NCBI RefSeq assembly: GCF_029227915.1 | Contig: NC_079882.1 | Span: 14,408,501 to 14,472,500 of the forward strand | Reading direction: 5' to 3' | Source: Hydractinia symbiolongicarpus | Lineage: Eukaryota > Cnidaria > Hydrozoa > Anthoathecata > Hydractiniidae | Length of the DNA stretch: 64,000 nucleotides | In this document: in pieces, positions 29,648 to 39,780 of the stretch | Layout of the letters: each line of letters begins with the position of its first letter | Position numbering within the stretch: position 1 is the first letter of the stretch | The notes under the pieces: generated by a model | Seen by the model: only the letters and a program-made list of their open reading frames with translations | Told to the model about the DNA's origin: nothing | The model's database searches: none | Program-made: the position numbers and the translations under genes

Positions 29648-32600
29648 TCATGAAGTGTAACCACGGGCTAATGTCGAAATTAAATCATCTTGCACAATCC
29701 TTTTATCATCATCAAGATTAAGGGCAATTTTTGTACTTTTTACAGTGTATAGTTGGTGAAATTTATTCTGGATGAGTACCTGACTTTTACAAACGTTTAT
29801 ACCCTCATCTAAGCATTTTTTATAGTCGTCAAATGTAATTGATTTTTAATAACACATTTTACATCGTTTTTCAACCTTTTCTAAAGTCTTGAATGCATAC
29901 AGCTTTGCCCTCAATGCAATAAATTCAGTCATAATTTTTCTACCCAGTTCGTCCTTCATCAATCCCACCAATTTTTTATTCATTTCAATTGGAAGTGGTC
30001 TACCATCTTCCCCTGTAAATCCACTCGTGTCAAATCTCATTTCGACATCACATGTGATATCCCTATAAAAATCTTCAGTCCTTTTATGATACACGAAACT
30101 ATCCGTATCCATATAGCAGAGTTGGATTTTACTCCCATATTTTGCATGCATGTAATCACAATGGAACTCATACATGATCAGTTTGCTCATATCTAATATA
30201 GCTTGCCCAAGATATACCGGTTTGTTCATTTTGATCTACGTCTTACTCAATTCAACACCCATTAAATTTTTACTAAATGCATGAGCATCTTTAAAATTGG
30301 GCTTCATTACATATTTTTGATACGCTTTCTCGCTAGTGGCCAGTTTTATATCACGATGGTTGCGGGTATTTTCCATCGTTTTTCCAAACACGGAGAGATT
30401 CATTAAATTAAAAAAGTCCTTCTTGAAATCGTTTTTAGCACCAGTCCACAATTTAGTGTTCATATCAATGTATGGCCTAAGCCAGTGGCTCTAATTGAAC
30501 TGAATAACTCGGTGTACTTTTTTCAGAATTAGACCATGCTTTAGCGTTTCATGAAGAGCTCTGATATGCACCATATACTTACGCTTGTTTCGCAAGTTTG
30601 GTACCAATTTTTCCACCTTAGCAATCGTCATCCGCTCCGGCAAAAATGGCAGCTCATTATGTTTATTTATGCAGCTCCGCTGGGTAATCCATATCAACTT
30701 CCAATATGTAGCCGTGGTTATTTTTCTTTACTAGTTTTGCGATCCTTTGGGGGTGTAAACATATCAACATTGCTAACCCATTGAAAGCCATGAGTTGGTA
30801 GATCCTCCCGCATAGCCAACCGTATAGATTGTTGACATCAAGGTATTGTAAATATCACAATTCTTCACCAGGATTATATTGATCCCCATGTATTTATTGT
30901 TGGCATAGCGATGAATAGCCTGCACGATACCACCCTGAATACCTTTTTCAAACATTAAATGCATGCTAGGATCCGTAAGTAACTCTAACTTTAATGAAGC
31001 CTGCCATGCCAGTCCAGGAGCACTGTAAAATATGCAGGACATACACATATGTAAGACATACACTCTTAAAATTTTTAAATATATCTGCTAGTAGTAGCAC
31101 GTCGGTGGTCAGATACAAATCATGGTAATCTCACAGTGTCACTTGATCACCCTCTGGCACGATACAATGCCATGGTTTTTGCGCATATTTATAATCGATG
31201 TCAGTTTTGACTCCATATTTAATTGAATTTAAAATTCTTCTTTAGGGGGTAACTCCGATTCTTCAAATCGTTCCCAACTATTCATGTATTCGTAGAGATA
31301 CACTCCTTTTCGGAGCAGCAATCAAAACATATCATCCTTATCGAAAATATTTGCCATTGAGGGTACGTTTGACTTTAATTTTTCTTGATTTAATTGCTTG
31401 ACAGTTTCCAACTTACAATTTTTACAAAAAAAATAATCATCATTTATACCCTTAAACTTTAAGAATTTTTGTGCTCAATGTTTACATTTCATATCACTAG
31501 CGTTTGTTCCAATAAGATTACTTGATAATTTATTCAAGCCTGATGCCCTTAATCGAAAACTATCGATGAATACCTGCTCCCCGCTAGAATAGTAACACCT
31601 GCTAATGAAAACCATGATCTTGACGTTGAAACTGATATGTTTCTCCTTATTTTCCGCAATACAACCAATATCTTCAGTGTTATTATTTTTACCTAATTCT
31701 CTGATGAATAGATGCGCATCGTAACCGCTCAGATTGTGAAAAATGATGGGGATGTGGCCAGGAATTCTATATTTTAAATTACGATAGTTATGTGCTGTTC
31801 CTCGGTAGAGACCTGTATAATGACAGTGATCTCTCACTTTTCAGTTTGATGGATCGTTGAATGGCTTCATGCAAATCTGATGGGTCATTATGTTTATTTT
31901 CTTCCTCTGGTGTGATTACCATAGTTTTCGCTGGAAACGTGTTATACAACCGCTCGACCTCAATTTCCAAGTGTCCTATAAATTTTTCAATGCAATCCTC
32001 GCCACGATATGTTGTCAGTGGATCTGATACGTCTTCGTAGGCAAATGTGCTATATGTGCATCAACCTGATGGTACATACTTATTCATTTTTATGGTCTTG
32101 CTTTCTCTTGCATCATCCTTCATCGGGACCAAAAGGGATTCAAAATCGGCATATATACAAACGGGATCTTGAATTGCTGTTGACCATCCTGATATTTCAA
32201 CCATTTTTCGCTTTCCTTTGGCATTGTATTTTTAACCGCTTGATGATCTATGCAATATTTATAATGTTTGTCCCTGGATTTTCACAATTAAAGGCCTGCA
32301 AGCAATTTAGACAGAAATGCATCGCTTTACAGTCCTTAGAATTCTTGCCACTCAATAGCCTTTAGAGACTTTTAATGCAGGTATAGTGCATCTTTTTATT
32401 ATCTGTAATCAACAGTAAATTTATTTGTTTTTCACGTTGCGCATTGTAATCAGATCTACGCAAAATATTGATGCTGCTGCTTCCCGAGACATATAAAACA
32501 TTGATCGCAAGATTGAGGTTATTATTTTCTGCAAAATCTTGTAATTTACTGACGCGTTCTGGATGATTATCAAACTCTTTATGATGCAGTGCCGCAATAA

Positions 32601-32815
32601 CACTCTATTTGAAGCACTCTTCATCATCATTTTTGGGGTTAATGATAGCCTTTTTAACATTGATCCATTTAGGTAATTTTATATAGGATGAACCTCGTGT
32701 CAGCTGTAATTTATGATATCCAGATGCATTATTCAATCGATTGCAAACCCACTCTGTGGTAACGTTGGATTTTCCACATAAGTCCTTATTTGTGCAAACA
32801 TATTATCCAGGAACT
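29648..32815 (-). pseudogene. Polinton DNA polymerase B, copy B (near full length)
   Basis: A protein-primed family B polymerase read leftward. The N-terminal part (32815-32421) has LTRGSSYIKLPKW. A degraded middle is followed by the endonuclease VII-like KVRDHCHYTGLYRG and ExoII-like HNLSGYDAHLF (31837-31475), and the palm entry [12 protein letters not shown] (about 31020). NLSVFGKTMENTRNH (motif B-like) is at 30463-30236. The catalytic box YMDTDSF lies in a clean 127-codon frame (30229-29846). The end is LARGYTS before TGA at 29648-29650. Many stops and shifts. Its N-terminus meets the polymerase at 32828 head to head. Confidence 0.8.
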
Positions 32816-32830
32816 CATTTACATCATATC
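32816..32830. other. Head-to-head polymerase breakpoint
   Basis: The leftward copy begins at about 32815 within its N-terminal domain; the rightward copy begins at about 32828 well inside the polymerase. The junction shows no clear transposon end, so it is a rearrangement joint. Confidence 0.5.
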
Positions 32831-34383
32831 AAGTTACGCTAGGTGATTATCATGATTTATATCTCACCACCGACGTGCTACTCCTGGCATATCTTTGAAG
32901 ATTTCCGAGATTAGCTTGGAAGGCAGCACTCAAATATACAAAACAAAATCTAGAGCTACTCACGGATCTTGACATGCTAATCGTGTTTGAAAAAGGTACT
33001 CAAGGTGGTATAACATAAGCAGTTCATCGCTATGCCAAGGCAAACAACAAGTATATTGGTGATGAGTATAATTCAGATGAGGAATCTCGCATCTCATATA
33101 CCTTGATGCTAACAATCTTTATGGATGGGCTATGTGTAAGGTCTTACCAACCCATGACTTTAAAAAGGTATATGATGTAGATGATTTTACACCCAAAAGT
33201 ATCGCAAAACTGGTAAAGAAAAACAAGCATGGCTACCTATTGGAAGTAGATGTGGATTATCCTAAGGAGCTACATGAAAAAACGAACGAATGAAAATTAG
33301 AAAAGGTAGAAAAACTGGTGCCAAATCTGAATAATAAAGTTAAGTATGTGCTGCATATTAGAGTATTGAACGATTCTATAAAGCATGGACTTATACTGAA
33401 AAAAGTGCACCGAGTCATCCAATTCGAACAGAGTCCTTCGCTTAAGGGGTATGTCGATCATAACACAAAATTGAGGGCTAGTACTGCAAATACATTTAGG
33501 AAGGATTTCTTCAAGCATACGAACCTTGCCGTATTTGGCAAAACGATGGAAAATGTTAGCATTCAAATTTTAAACTCGTTACCAACCAGGCAAAATATCT
33601 AAAGCTTGTTGCAAAGCCCAATTTTAAAGGTGGTGCAACCCATTTCAGCAAGAATCCTATTGGTATAAATTTAGGTAAGACTGAAACTAAAATGATAAAG
33701 CCTGTGAATGTTGGTCAAGCAATTCTGGATATATTCAAGCAAGTTATGTATGAATTTCACTATGATTATATGGAGCCAAAATATGGTAGCAAGCTTCAGC
33801 TCTGCAACATGGATACGGATAGTGTCATGTACCATATTTGCACGGAATATTTCTACAAGGATATTGCGGATGATGTAGAGAAGAGATTTGATACAAGTGG
33901 ATATAGCTACGATGAAAAGAGAAAGAATTTTCCAAATGGATTGAACAAAAAAATCGTTGGGTTATTTAAAGATGTACTAGCTGCATTAACCATGAGAGAT
34001 TTCATAGCACTGAGAGCAAAACTCTATGCCTACATAATAGGTCTCATGAAAAAAATGGTGGCGATCGTAAAGCAAAGGGTGTAAAAAAATGTGTAAAAGA
34101 AAAATCTATAACATTTGGCGATTACAAGCGTTGCCTGGAAGAAGTGATTATTATTTATAGAGATCAGGTTGTTATCCAGCAGAAAAAACATCAGCCCTAT
34201 ACTCAAATAGTAAATAAAATAGCACTAAACAATGCCGATGATAAAAGGATTGTTCAAAAAGATCAGGTTACAACACTCGCCCACAGGCATTATGTTGCTT
34301 TTTCAAAAAATAGAAAACATTATGTTGATGTTTCATTTATGTATTTCGATAATTCTACCTTATATAATTTTACTACTCTTTAA
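32828..34383 (+). pseudogene. Polinton DNA polymerase B, C-terminal half (copy C)
   Basis: It begins with [18 protein letters not shown], the segment before the palm. Motif A-like DANNLYGWAM is at about 33098. VKYVLHIRVLNDSIKHGLIL and HTNLAVFGKTMEN (motif B) are in the frame 33318-33602. Catalytic NMDTDSV is within the clean 130-codon frame 33692-34084, followed by the C-terminal FSKNRKHYVDV tail to 34383. The N-terminal and exonuclease regions are missing. Frameshifts and stops are present throughout. It is a diverged copy relative to 29648-32815. Confidence 0.8.
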
Positions 34384-34399
34384 TCTAAAATATAGACTT

Positions 34400-34411
34400 A
34401 TAATAAATAAA
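34400..34411 (+). promoter_or_regulatory. Start-abutting motif, 34.4 kb gene
   Basis: ATAATAAATAAA directly before ATG 34412. Confidence 0.5.
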
Positions 34412-35171
34412 ATGTCAGAACTTGCTAACATATTTAATGTTGTTGATACTCCCGCAGAAGCTTTGCAACAACCGGAAAAAGTAGATAAACGTCAAGCTTT
34501 AAAAGATGCTTTACGTAAAGGCAAAGGAAATCTCTTACCAAAAAGTGTAATGAAGGCTTTGTAAAAAAGGCGCCACATGATGTGATCGAAAAGGTATTTT
34601 CCGAATATATTCAACGGGAAATCGATGAAAAGGGAAAAAAACGTCTAAAGCACTGTCTTCTCATGCGATTAGTATGTACACCAATGTTGTAGGGAATGTT
34701 TTTTAGACTAGTCGGTGGCCCGTGGAAAATCCACGGGTTTGCCCGTTCTTTTTAAACCGCATAGCGTGCGTCTCTCTACTTTCTGTACCATTTTGCGTGA
34801 CAGACGGACAGACGTATACGGGTATTAAAGCGAGATATTGAGGAAGATCCAATTATCAAAGATAGCCCCTTCTCGTTGTTGCCCATACAGTCAACCACAC
34901 TCAGCTGTCAAAAAAAATGAAGATAAAGAGGAGGAAGAGGAAAATGGGTAACAATATGTCAAAAGTAGTTGTAGGGTTCTATGAATTATATGATCAAAAC
35001 ATTGCATACTTCAAGTCTAGGAATCAATATGGGATTATGCCAAGTTTTAACACATCGCACAGTCATGGTGTTGATGTGACTCGAAAAATTATAATCACTC
35101 CGCCTGCAGGTAGGTTCCCGGGCCATGTCTGCGAGTTGGAATTAGGAAAAGAATTCCAAATGGATTTATGA
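34412..35171 (+). pseudogene. Polinton helical protein of unknown function, copy C, with mini-Helitron insertion
   Basis: It starts at ATG 34412 (MSELANIFNVVDTPAEALQQ), with the Lys-rich VDKRQALKDALRKGKGN stretch and then a stop at 34562-34564. The reading is further split by the Helitron-like element 34708-34835, after which IEEDPIIKDS resumes. The later part (34917-35171) has KVVVGFYELYDQNIAYFKSR and a PAGRFPGHVCELELG end, which is absent from the 29 kb copy. That second part may be a separate small gene starting at about 34917 or 34944. Function unknown. Confidence 0.5.
34708..34835 (-). mobile_element. Mini-Helitron
   Basis: On the minus strand it begins TC, ends with a hairpin (CCCGTGG...CCACGGG) a few bases before CTAG, and sits between A and T, the Helitron hallmarks, with no target duplication. 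The paralogous gene at 29.0-29.5 kb lacks it, and the flanks join as AGA/TATTGAGG. It is too short (128 bp) to encode anything. Relatives lie at 47913-48021 and 56097-56212. Confidence 0.75.
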
Positions 35172-35242
35172 GACACAGGGTTCTATGAGTTATATTTTAA
35201 TTTTTATAGAGGTCATCTTCTATAAAATAGTGATAATCATAA

Positions 35243-35601
35243 ATGATCGAGGATAAGCAAGAACCAAAACAAGTTATTACGAAGAAAAAAGTAGGTCGTA
35301 TTGCTGCTGGGAAAAAAAAACTTGCAGAATGGAACCGCAAGAACAAGGTGGACTTGCACAAGAACAAAGATCAAGTAGAGAGTATACTTCAGTAAGTACT
35401 TCGTCAAGTACAGCAGCAAGTACCTCGTCAAGTTCTACCGCCGTTTTAGGAGCAACAGCAGTAACAGTTATTGTTATAGTAGGCGTTGGTGTTTGGTATA
35501 AGTTCTTAAACAGAAGGAGTAGCAGAATCAGCCTGAAAAATCATCAGAGCAGCCGCCTCCTGTTGAAAAAAAAGTTCAACATAAAAAATAGACATTTTTG
35601 A
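35243..35601 (+). pseudogene. Small Polinton tail-anchored protein, copy C
   Basis: It starts at ATG 35243 (MIEDKQEPKQVITKKKVGRI) with TATAAAATAG 22 to 13 bases upstream. A frameshift near 35330-35390 moves the reading to a frame with a Ser-rich linker and a clear transmembrane helix (AVTVIVIVGVGVWYKFL), then a basic tail. Equivalent to 28741-28992. Confidence 0.5.
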
Positions 35602-35613
35602 AATTAACCCTAT

Positions 35614-36950
35614 AATAAATAAGTTCTAACATATCACCACAACAGAAAGAAGTCGTTGATTACCTATGGGAAGCTGCTCCCTTAGTATCGTTTGTTTGTT
35701 TGTTTGTAAATTTATTTATAGTCGGTACATTATATACAAGTTTCGTGAAAAGAAAAATTATATGCATAGCTCTAAAAAGTAGTGCTAATCAAAACCGACT
35801 GAAATTAAAGTGCAAATAGAAATAATATTAAATAATATTAATTGAATGAGAGAAAATATTTTTAAATTTTTATATATACAAAAAAAGAGTAAAATTTCAC
35901 TAAAAGCGTGTTTGGGACAATTCACATACCTCACAAAAACATTTACTTCCATTCCAACTTTTGATCGCATTTTTAAAAGTACTAAGAGACTCTGAGGATT
36001 TCAAGTGATTGGGTAATTTATTTCATATTTTTGGCCCCAGGGAAGAGAGACTTTTTGTTCCAAAACTAACGGTGTCTATATTTGGGACTGTTAAATTATT
36101 AACATTTTGTGATCTCACTGGTCTACCACTCCCATGAAATTTAAAGATATCTTTAATGTATGTCGGATTGAGTTCGTGCAAAGTCTTATATATTTCTGGA
36201 CATAATGTTTTAAGTCTATAGACGCTCATTTGGTATTTTCCTGCTTTCAAAAGGAGTTCGTCGTAAGTACTATCATTATCATTTAATAAGAAACGCAAAG
36301 CTCTCTTCTGAATTTGTTCAATCTTCAACAAAGATTTATATGAAGAGAAATTCCATACTAAAGGGCAATAATTAAAGTTAGAGTATATAAAACTTTGTAC
36401 CAGCGCTAATTTGGCTTTGTGAGATAAAAACGTGCTAAGTCTAAACAGTGCATTCAATTGTGCTGATGATTTTTTGATAAGTTTAGAAATGTGAGAGTCG
36501 AAATTCAAGCCATTATCAATGGTCACTCCTAGTAAATTAACTTCGCTTTCTGTTTTAATTAAATTGTCACCAATTTTTACCACTAAATCACAATTGTTAC
36601 ATTTATCTCTGGTGACAATGATTGATTGAAATTTTTTTGGATTGGCCATCATTTTGTTATTTTTCAACCACACTAGTGCTATATTAGATTCACATTCTAA
36701 AAGTTTAATTAAGTTTGAAATTGTGTTTGAGAAAGCAGAAAGGGAATTGTCATCAGCATAATTGTGTACACTGGCTTTTTTAATAAAATAAATAAATCGT
36801 ACACTATACTTCTAGCGCTAGGAGCAAAAAAGGCGCTGGGAATTTCTAGACCAGGGGCCAAGATGGACCTGGACGATGGTCTGAAGCTTGGTTGATATAT
36901 GACGTGAGCGATATTATTTGATGACTACGCGATAAAACAGGGATGGTATA
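35614..36950 (+). pseudogene. Small Polinton protein split by a LINE insertion (copy C)
   Basis: The equivalent of 28425-28631. The motif TATAATAAATAA is present but the start codon is lost (AGT). The first codons (SPQQKEVVDYLWEAAPLVS) stop at about 35690. After the LINE the gene resumes with LLALGAKKALGISRPG at about 36800. The paralog shows the uninterrupted target site. Confidence 0.55.
35692..36788 (-). mobile_element. 5-prime truncated CR1/Jockey-like LINE
   Basis: The minus-strand 216-codon frame (36673-36023) is the C-terminal end of a LINE reverse transcriptase ORF2: MANPKKFQSIIVTRDKCNNC, VNLLGVTIDNGLNFDSHISK, QSFIYSNFNYCPLVWNF and KIEQIQKRALRFLLND. The 3-prime end at the left carries an (ACAA)n tail (35692-35706), typical for this LINE type. 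ATCGT is found on both sides as a possible target duplication. The catalytic RT motifs lie beyond the 5-prime truncation. Confidence 0.8.
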
Positions 36951-36982
36951 AACGTTCCCTAATGCCTCCTAAATAAACAAAC

Positions 36983-37340
36983 ATGGCAACTTTAGCAGTA
37001 ATGGCAGCAGGGGCCGCCATAAACGCATTAGCTTTTTCCGGTAGTAATTTTCTATTCAGCAAGCTTCGAGAAAATGGCAAACAAGTTGTGCAAGCACAAT
37101 GGGTAAGGGATAAGCAAAAATTTATTGGTATAATCATCAACGAGAGCTGAAGAGGCAAGCCGGTGAGGATTTGAAAGAGCTCGATGAAGGGATGAGACCA
37201 TATCACATTGCAACGATCGATAAGAAACCAAAACTTTCCGACTTTTATATACCTTCCAAACATCAACAGGACGGTGAGCTTACGTTCATTGTTGGATCAT
37301 TAGCTCTTCTAGAATATGCAGCGTATAAATACTTGTAATA
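36983..37340 (+). pseudogene. Small Polinton membrane/coiled-coil protein, copy C
   Basis: ATG 36983 (MATLAVMAAGAAINALAFSG) after AAATAAACAAAC. The middle has WVRDKQKFIGIIIN in shifted frames, and the tail FIVGSLALLEYAAYKYL ends near 37340 at TAA. Equivalent to 27052-27442 but broken by several shifts, with a deletion in the charged segment. Confidence 0.6.
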
Positions 37341-37369
37341 AAAAATACACATTTTAACATGTAATAAAC

Positions 37370-37566
37370 ATGTCAAAAGAGTCGCAGACTGCGTTAGCAA
37401 AACATATCGTAACAGAAGAAGATGCAGAATACAATATTGCTACGCTCGATGGGCCTCCAAAGCTTTCGGATTTCTACGAGCCTTCCAAAGAGCAAAGAAT
37501 TATGAACTTGTCTTTACTGTGTCGTCCCTAGCTTTTGTATGGTTTGCTTTGTATACATATTTGTAA
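37370..37566 (+). pseudogene. Duplicated joint of integrase lead and membrane gene tail
   Basis: It starts at ATG 37370 after GTAATAAAC with an integrase-type lead (SKESQTALAKHIVTEEDAE), then jumps into the membrane gene end (GPPKLSDFYEPSKEQ and a hydrophobic tail ending LYTYL). This is a tandem duplication of about 240 bp spanning the join of the two genes. Confidence 0.5.
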
Positions 37567-37607
37567 GAAGTCGCAGACAACGCTAGCAAAAAACCATACT
37601 TTTGACA

Positions 37608-37617
37608 TATAATAAAC
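37608..37617 (+). promoter_or_regulatory. Start-abutting motif, integrase copy C
   Basis: TATAATAAAC directly before ATG 37618, the same as for the integrase at 27.0 kb. Confidence 0.5.
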
Positions 37618-38650
37618 ATGTCACTTGCAAAACATATTCCTACAGAAGAAGAGGCCGAAGAAATGAGCAAAATCTACTACAACCCAGAACATCTTTCGGT
37701 TGGTAAAAAGCTATCAAATTGCTCGTTGAAGAGAGTGGACTATCTAAAAAGAAATTCAAACATTGGCTGGCTCGGCAATGGCTATGACATATTCGAGGGC
37801 CAAAAAAGATTGATCATCCACACTTCACCATCACAAAACCGAATGAAATACATCAGTTTGATCTGTTGTATATGCCACATGACAAAGTTTATGGAAATTT
37901 TTTAAATATATCCTGACAGACATCGATGTCGCTTCACGTTACAAGGTACTGAGACCTTTAAAAACGAAAAAAGCAGCTGAGGTTGCAGAGAGAATCCAGG
38001 ATATTACAAAAAGGACCTCTGCGCTATCCTACAATTTTTCAATGTGATAACGGTTTAGAATTTAAATCAGATTTAACAAAATTGTTAGAAGGTAAAGGAT
38101 GGAGATTAAACAAGCTACCACCAAATATCATCATACCTTTACAGCCTTTGTAGAATCTTATAACAAAGTGCTTGCAGAAAGACTTTTCAAACCTCAGGAT
38201 GCGCAAGAGTTGGTCACTGAGGAACCAAGTAAAATATGGTTAAAAAAACCTGTAAACTACAGTGGATAATTTAAATAAAACCAAGACCGCAATGATTGGT
38301 GTGAAGTCGTCAAAAGCCATCAAGCTGGAGGATGTACCACTTGTAAAAAACCAAGAGTATCCTGATAAAAAACCTTTGCCTGAGGATGGTCTCTATTTAT
38401 ATTTGTACAACCTGGAGAAGAGCATGGCGATGCAAGGAGACGTGCAACCGATGCTTTTTGGAGCAAAAGGACGTAAAGACTGGGTCGTATTGTAGCAGAC
38501 CCGAATAGTCAGGTCTTATTTTAAAGATGGACCTGACCGTAGTTTTGTTGCAGAGGAAATGAAGCTAGTACCAGAAGATCTCGAAATACCTCCGGACTAT
38601 GTAAAAGAATTTCTTGCATCAAGGACGTTTTTTGTGACTCGCAAAGACTC
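37618..38650 (+). pseudogene. Polinton integrase, copy C
   Basis: It starts at ATG 37618 (MSLAKHIPTEEEAEEMSKIY), then broken central frames containing IDVASRYKVLRPLKTKKA (first Asp) and QCDNGLEFKS (second Asp kept, unlike the copy at 27 kb). A VESYNKVLAERLF region with the Glu follows, then a frame at 38262-38495 (NLNKTKTAMIGVKSSKAIKL) and the C-terminal IPPDYVKEFLASRTFF. Stops at about 37903 and later frameshifts. The rightward counterpart of 25975-27023. Confidence 0.75.
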
Positions 38651-38656
38651 ACAAAA
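38630..38656. terminator. Stem-loop at integrase end
   Basis: TTTTGTGACTC and GACTCACAAAA with a five-base loop and one mismatch. It has the same core as 25931-25956. Confidence 0.5.
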
Positions 38657-38663
38657 TTATCGC

Positions 38664-38722
38664 CTGATTACACCATATCGATGTTGAACATCCCTTCGAA
38701 CAGCTCTCGCGTATCTTCATTC
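38664..38722 (-). pseudogene. BRO C-terminal remnant
   Basis: On the minus strand, codons for TRELFEGMFNIDMV end next to the integrase hairpin, like the end of the BRO domain at 25.9 kb. Only about 20 residues remain before a breakpoint. Confidence 0.5.
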
Positions 38723-38728
38723 GCTTTT

Positions 38729-38757
38729 GTTTAGTTTGTTAATGAAACACATTAGAC
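38729..38757. terminator. Stem-loop overlapping the HNH stop
   Basis: GTTTAGTTTGTT pairs imperfectly with AAACACATTAGAC. The right arm touches the stop codon of the minus HNH gene. Same family as 4521-4553. Confidence 0.4.
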
Positions 38758-39245
38758 TATTCAGAGATATATCGAGGGCCCTTCGTCTGGTTGTCCGCAA
38801 TCCAAATTGGCTCCATGTTGGTGTAGTGCAGTCTTGCGAGTTGTTCTTCCTCACAAGAATATTCTCCATTCTCTCTATACCTGAGTGGAATTTTGTGATC
38901 GAACTGCCATTGATCTCTATTTCCCCAGTTCATGCCGCCTCCAAACTGTGCTTGGATATGCTTCATAAACGTTACAATGTCACATACCAGATAATCTAGA
39001 GAAGATATCTCTCTATCATACATTAGGGCATTGCGTATTCTGGTTAAAATAAGGTTGTATAGATAAACAGGGTAATCACAGGTTGGACATTCCTGTCTGT
39101 TTTTTTAAGAGGGCATTTGGTTCGCTGTCTTGAAGCCTTCTTTTTATCGAGGCACTTGATGCACCATTTCGTCTGCTGTCTATTCTTTCTGACCCTGAAA
39201 TTGTCCAGAGATAAAGAGTGTTGACATTGTGTGCATTATCCTACA
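38757..39245 (-). pseudogene. HNH endonuclease-like protein, zinc repeats deleted (copy C)
   Basis: It begins with the CTQCQHSLSLDNFRV and CIKCLDKKK lead (39245-39120). The zinc-ribbon array is almost completely missing, and the HNH domain follows (39023-38757: FKGGMNWGN-like, WQFDHKIPLRYRENGE, ARLHYTNMEPIWIADNQTKG). The ATG at 39023 would only give the HNH part. The clean HNH frame and loss of the array contrast with copy B at 27464-28362. Confidence 0.6.
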
Positions 39246-39780
39246 AATATTTGGACACATGTTTAGAAACAAAAATTATTTTTTTACTTCTTGTCAATCA
39301 TAAGAGTTACAAGAATATTAGTCCTCCAGTGCCGGAAGGTTAATGAAGAATTTCATAGTGCAAACTCAGGTTGCGAAAAAGCCGAGAACAGTAATTTATT
39401 TTTCCTATCACGCAGCGCATAAATTATCACGACTATATTTTTGAACATAATTTTCGCAATCTCGGGTGTACCGGTGAGAAATTATTAAAACACGTGATGC
39501 CGTCCGCTGATGGCGAGGACAATATGTTGTTACTCATGCCCGGCGGAGCAATTCTAAAAGTGGGGGTGTTAAATTATTCAGTATCGAAGGGGGCCCGACC
39601 ATAGTTGGGGCCGGCGGGCTAAGAAAATTTTTTAACTTTCGGCCCCCTAGATTGGCTAAAAAATACTTCAAATTCCGAAATATTGCGCTCGAAAGCCTTC
39701 ACAAAACGCAGGAGATTGCATATATAAATATAGAAATATGTTCAAAAGTCCTGGAAAATGAACAAGGCTGGTTTGTGTAG
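39246..39780. other. Unassigned stretch
   Basis: No clear gene. At 39331-39356 it shares an 18-base inverted match (GGTTAATGAAGAATTTCA) with the end of the minus frame at 40611. A GC-rich patch lies at 39577-39650. Confidence 0.35.
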
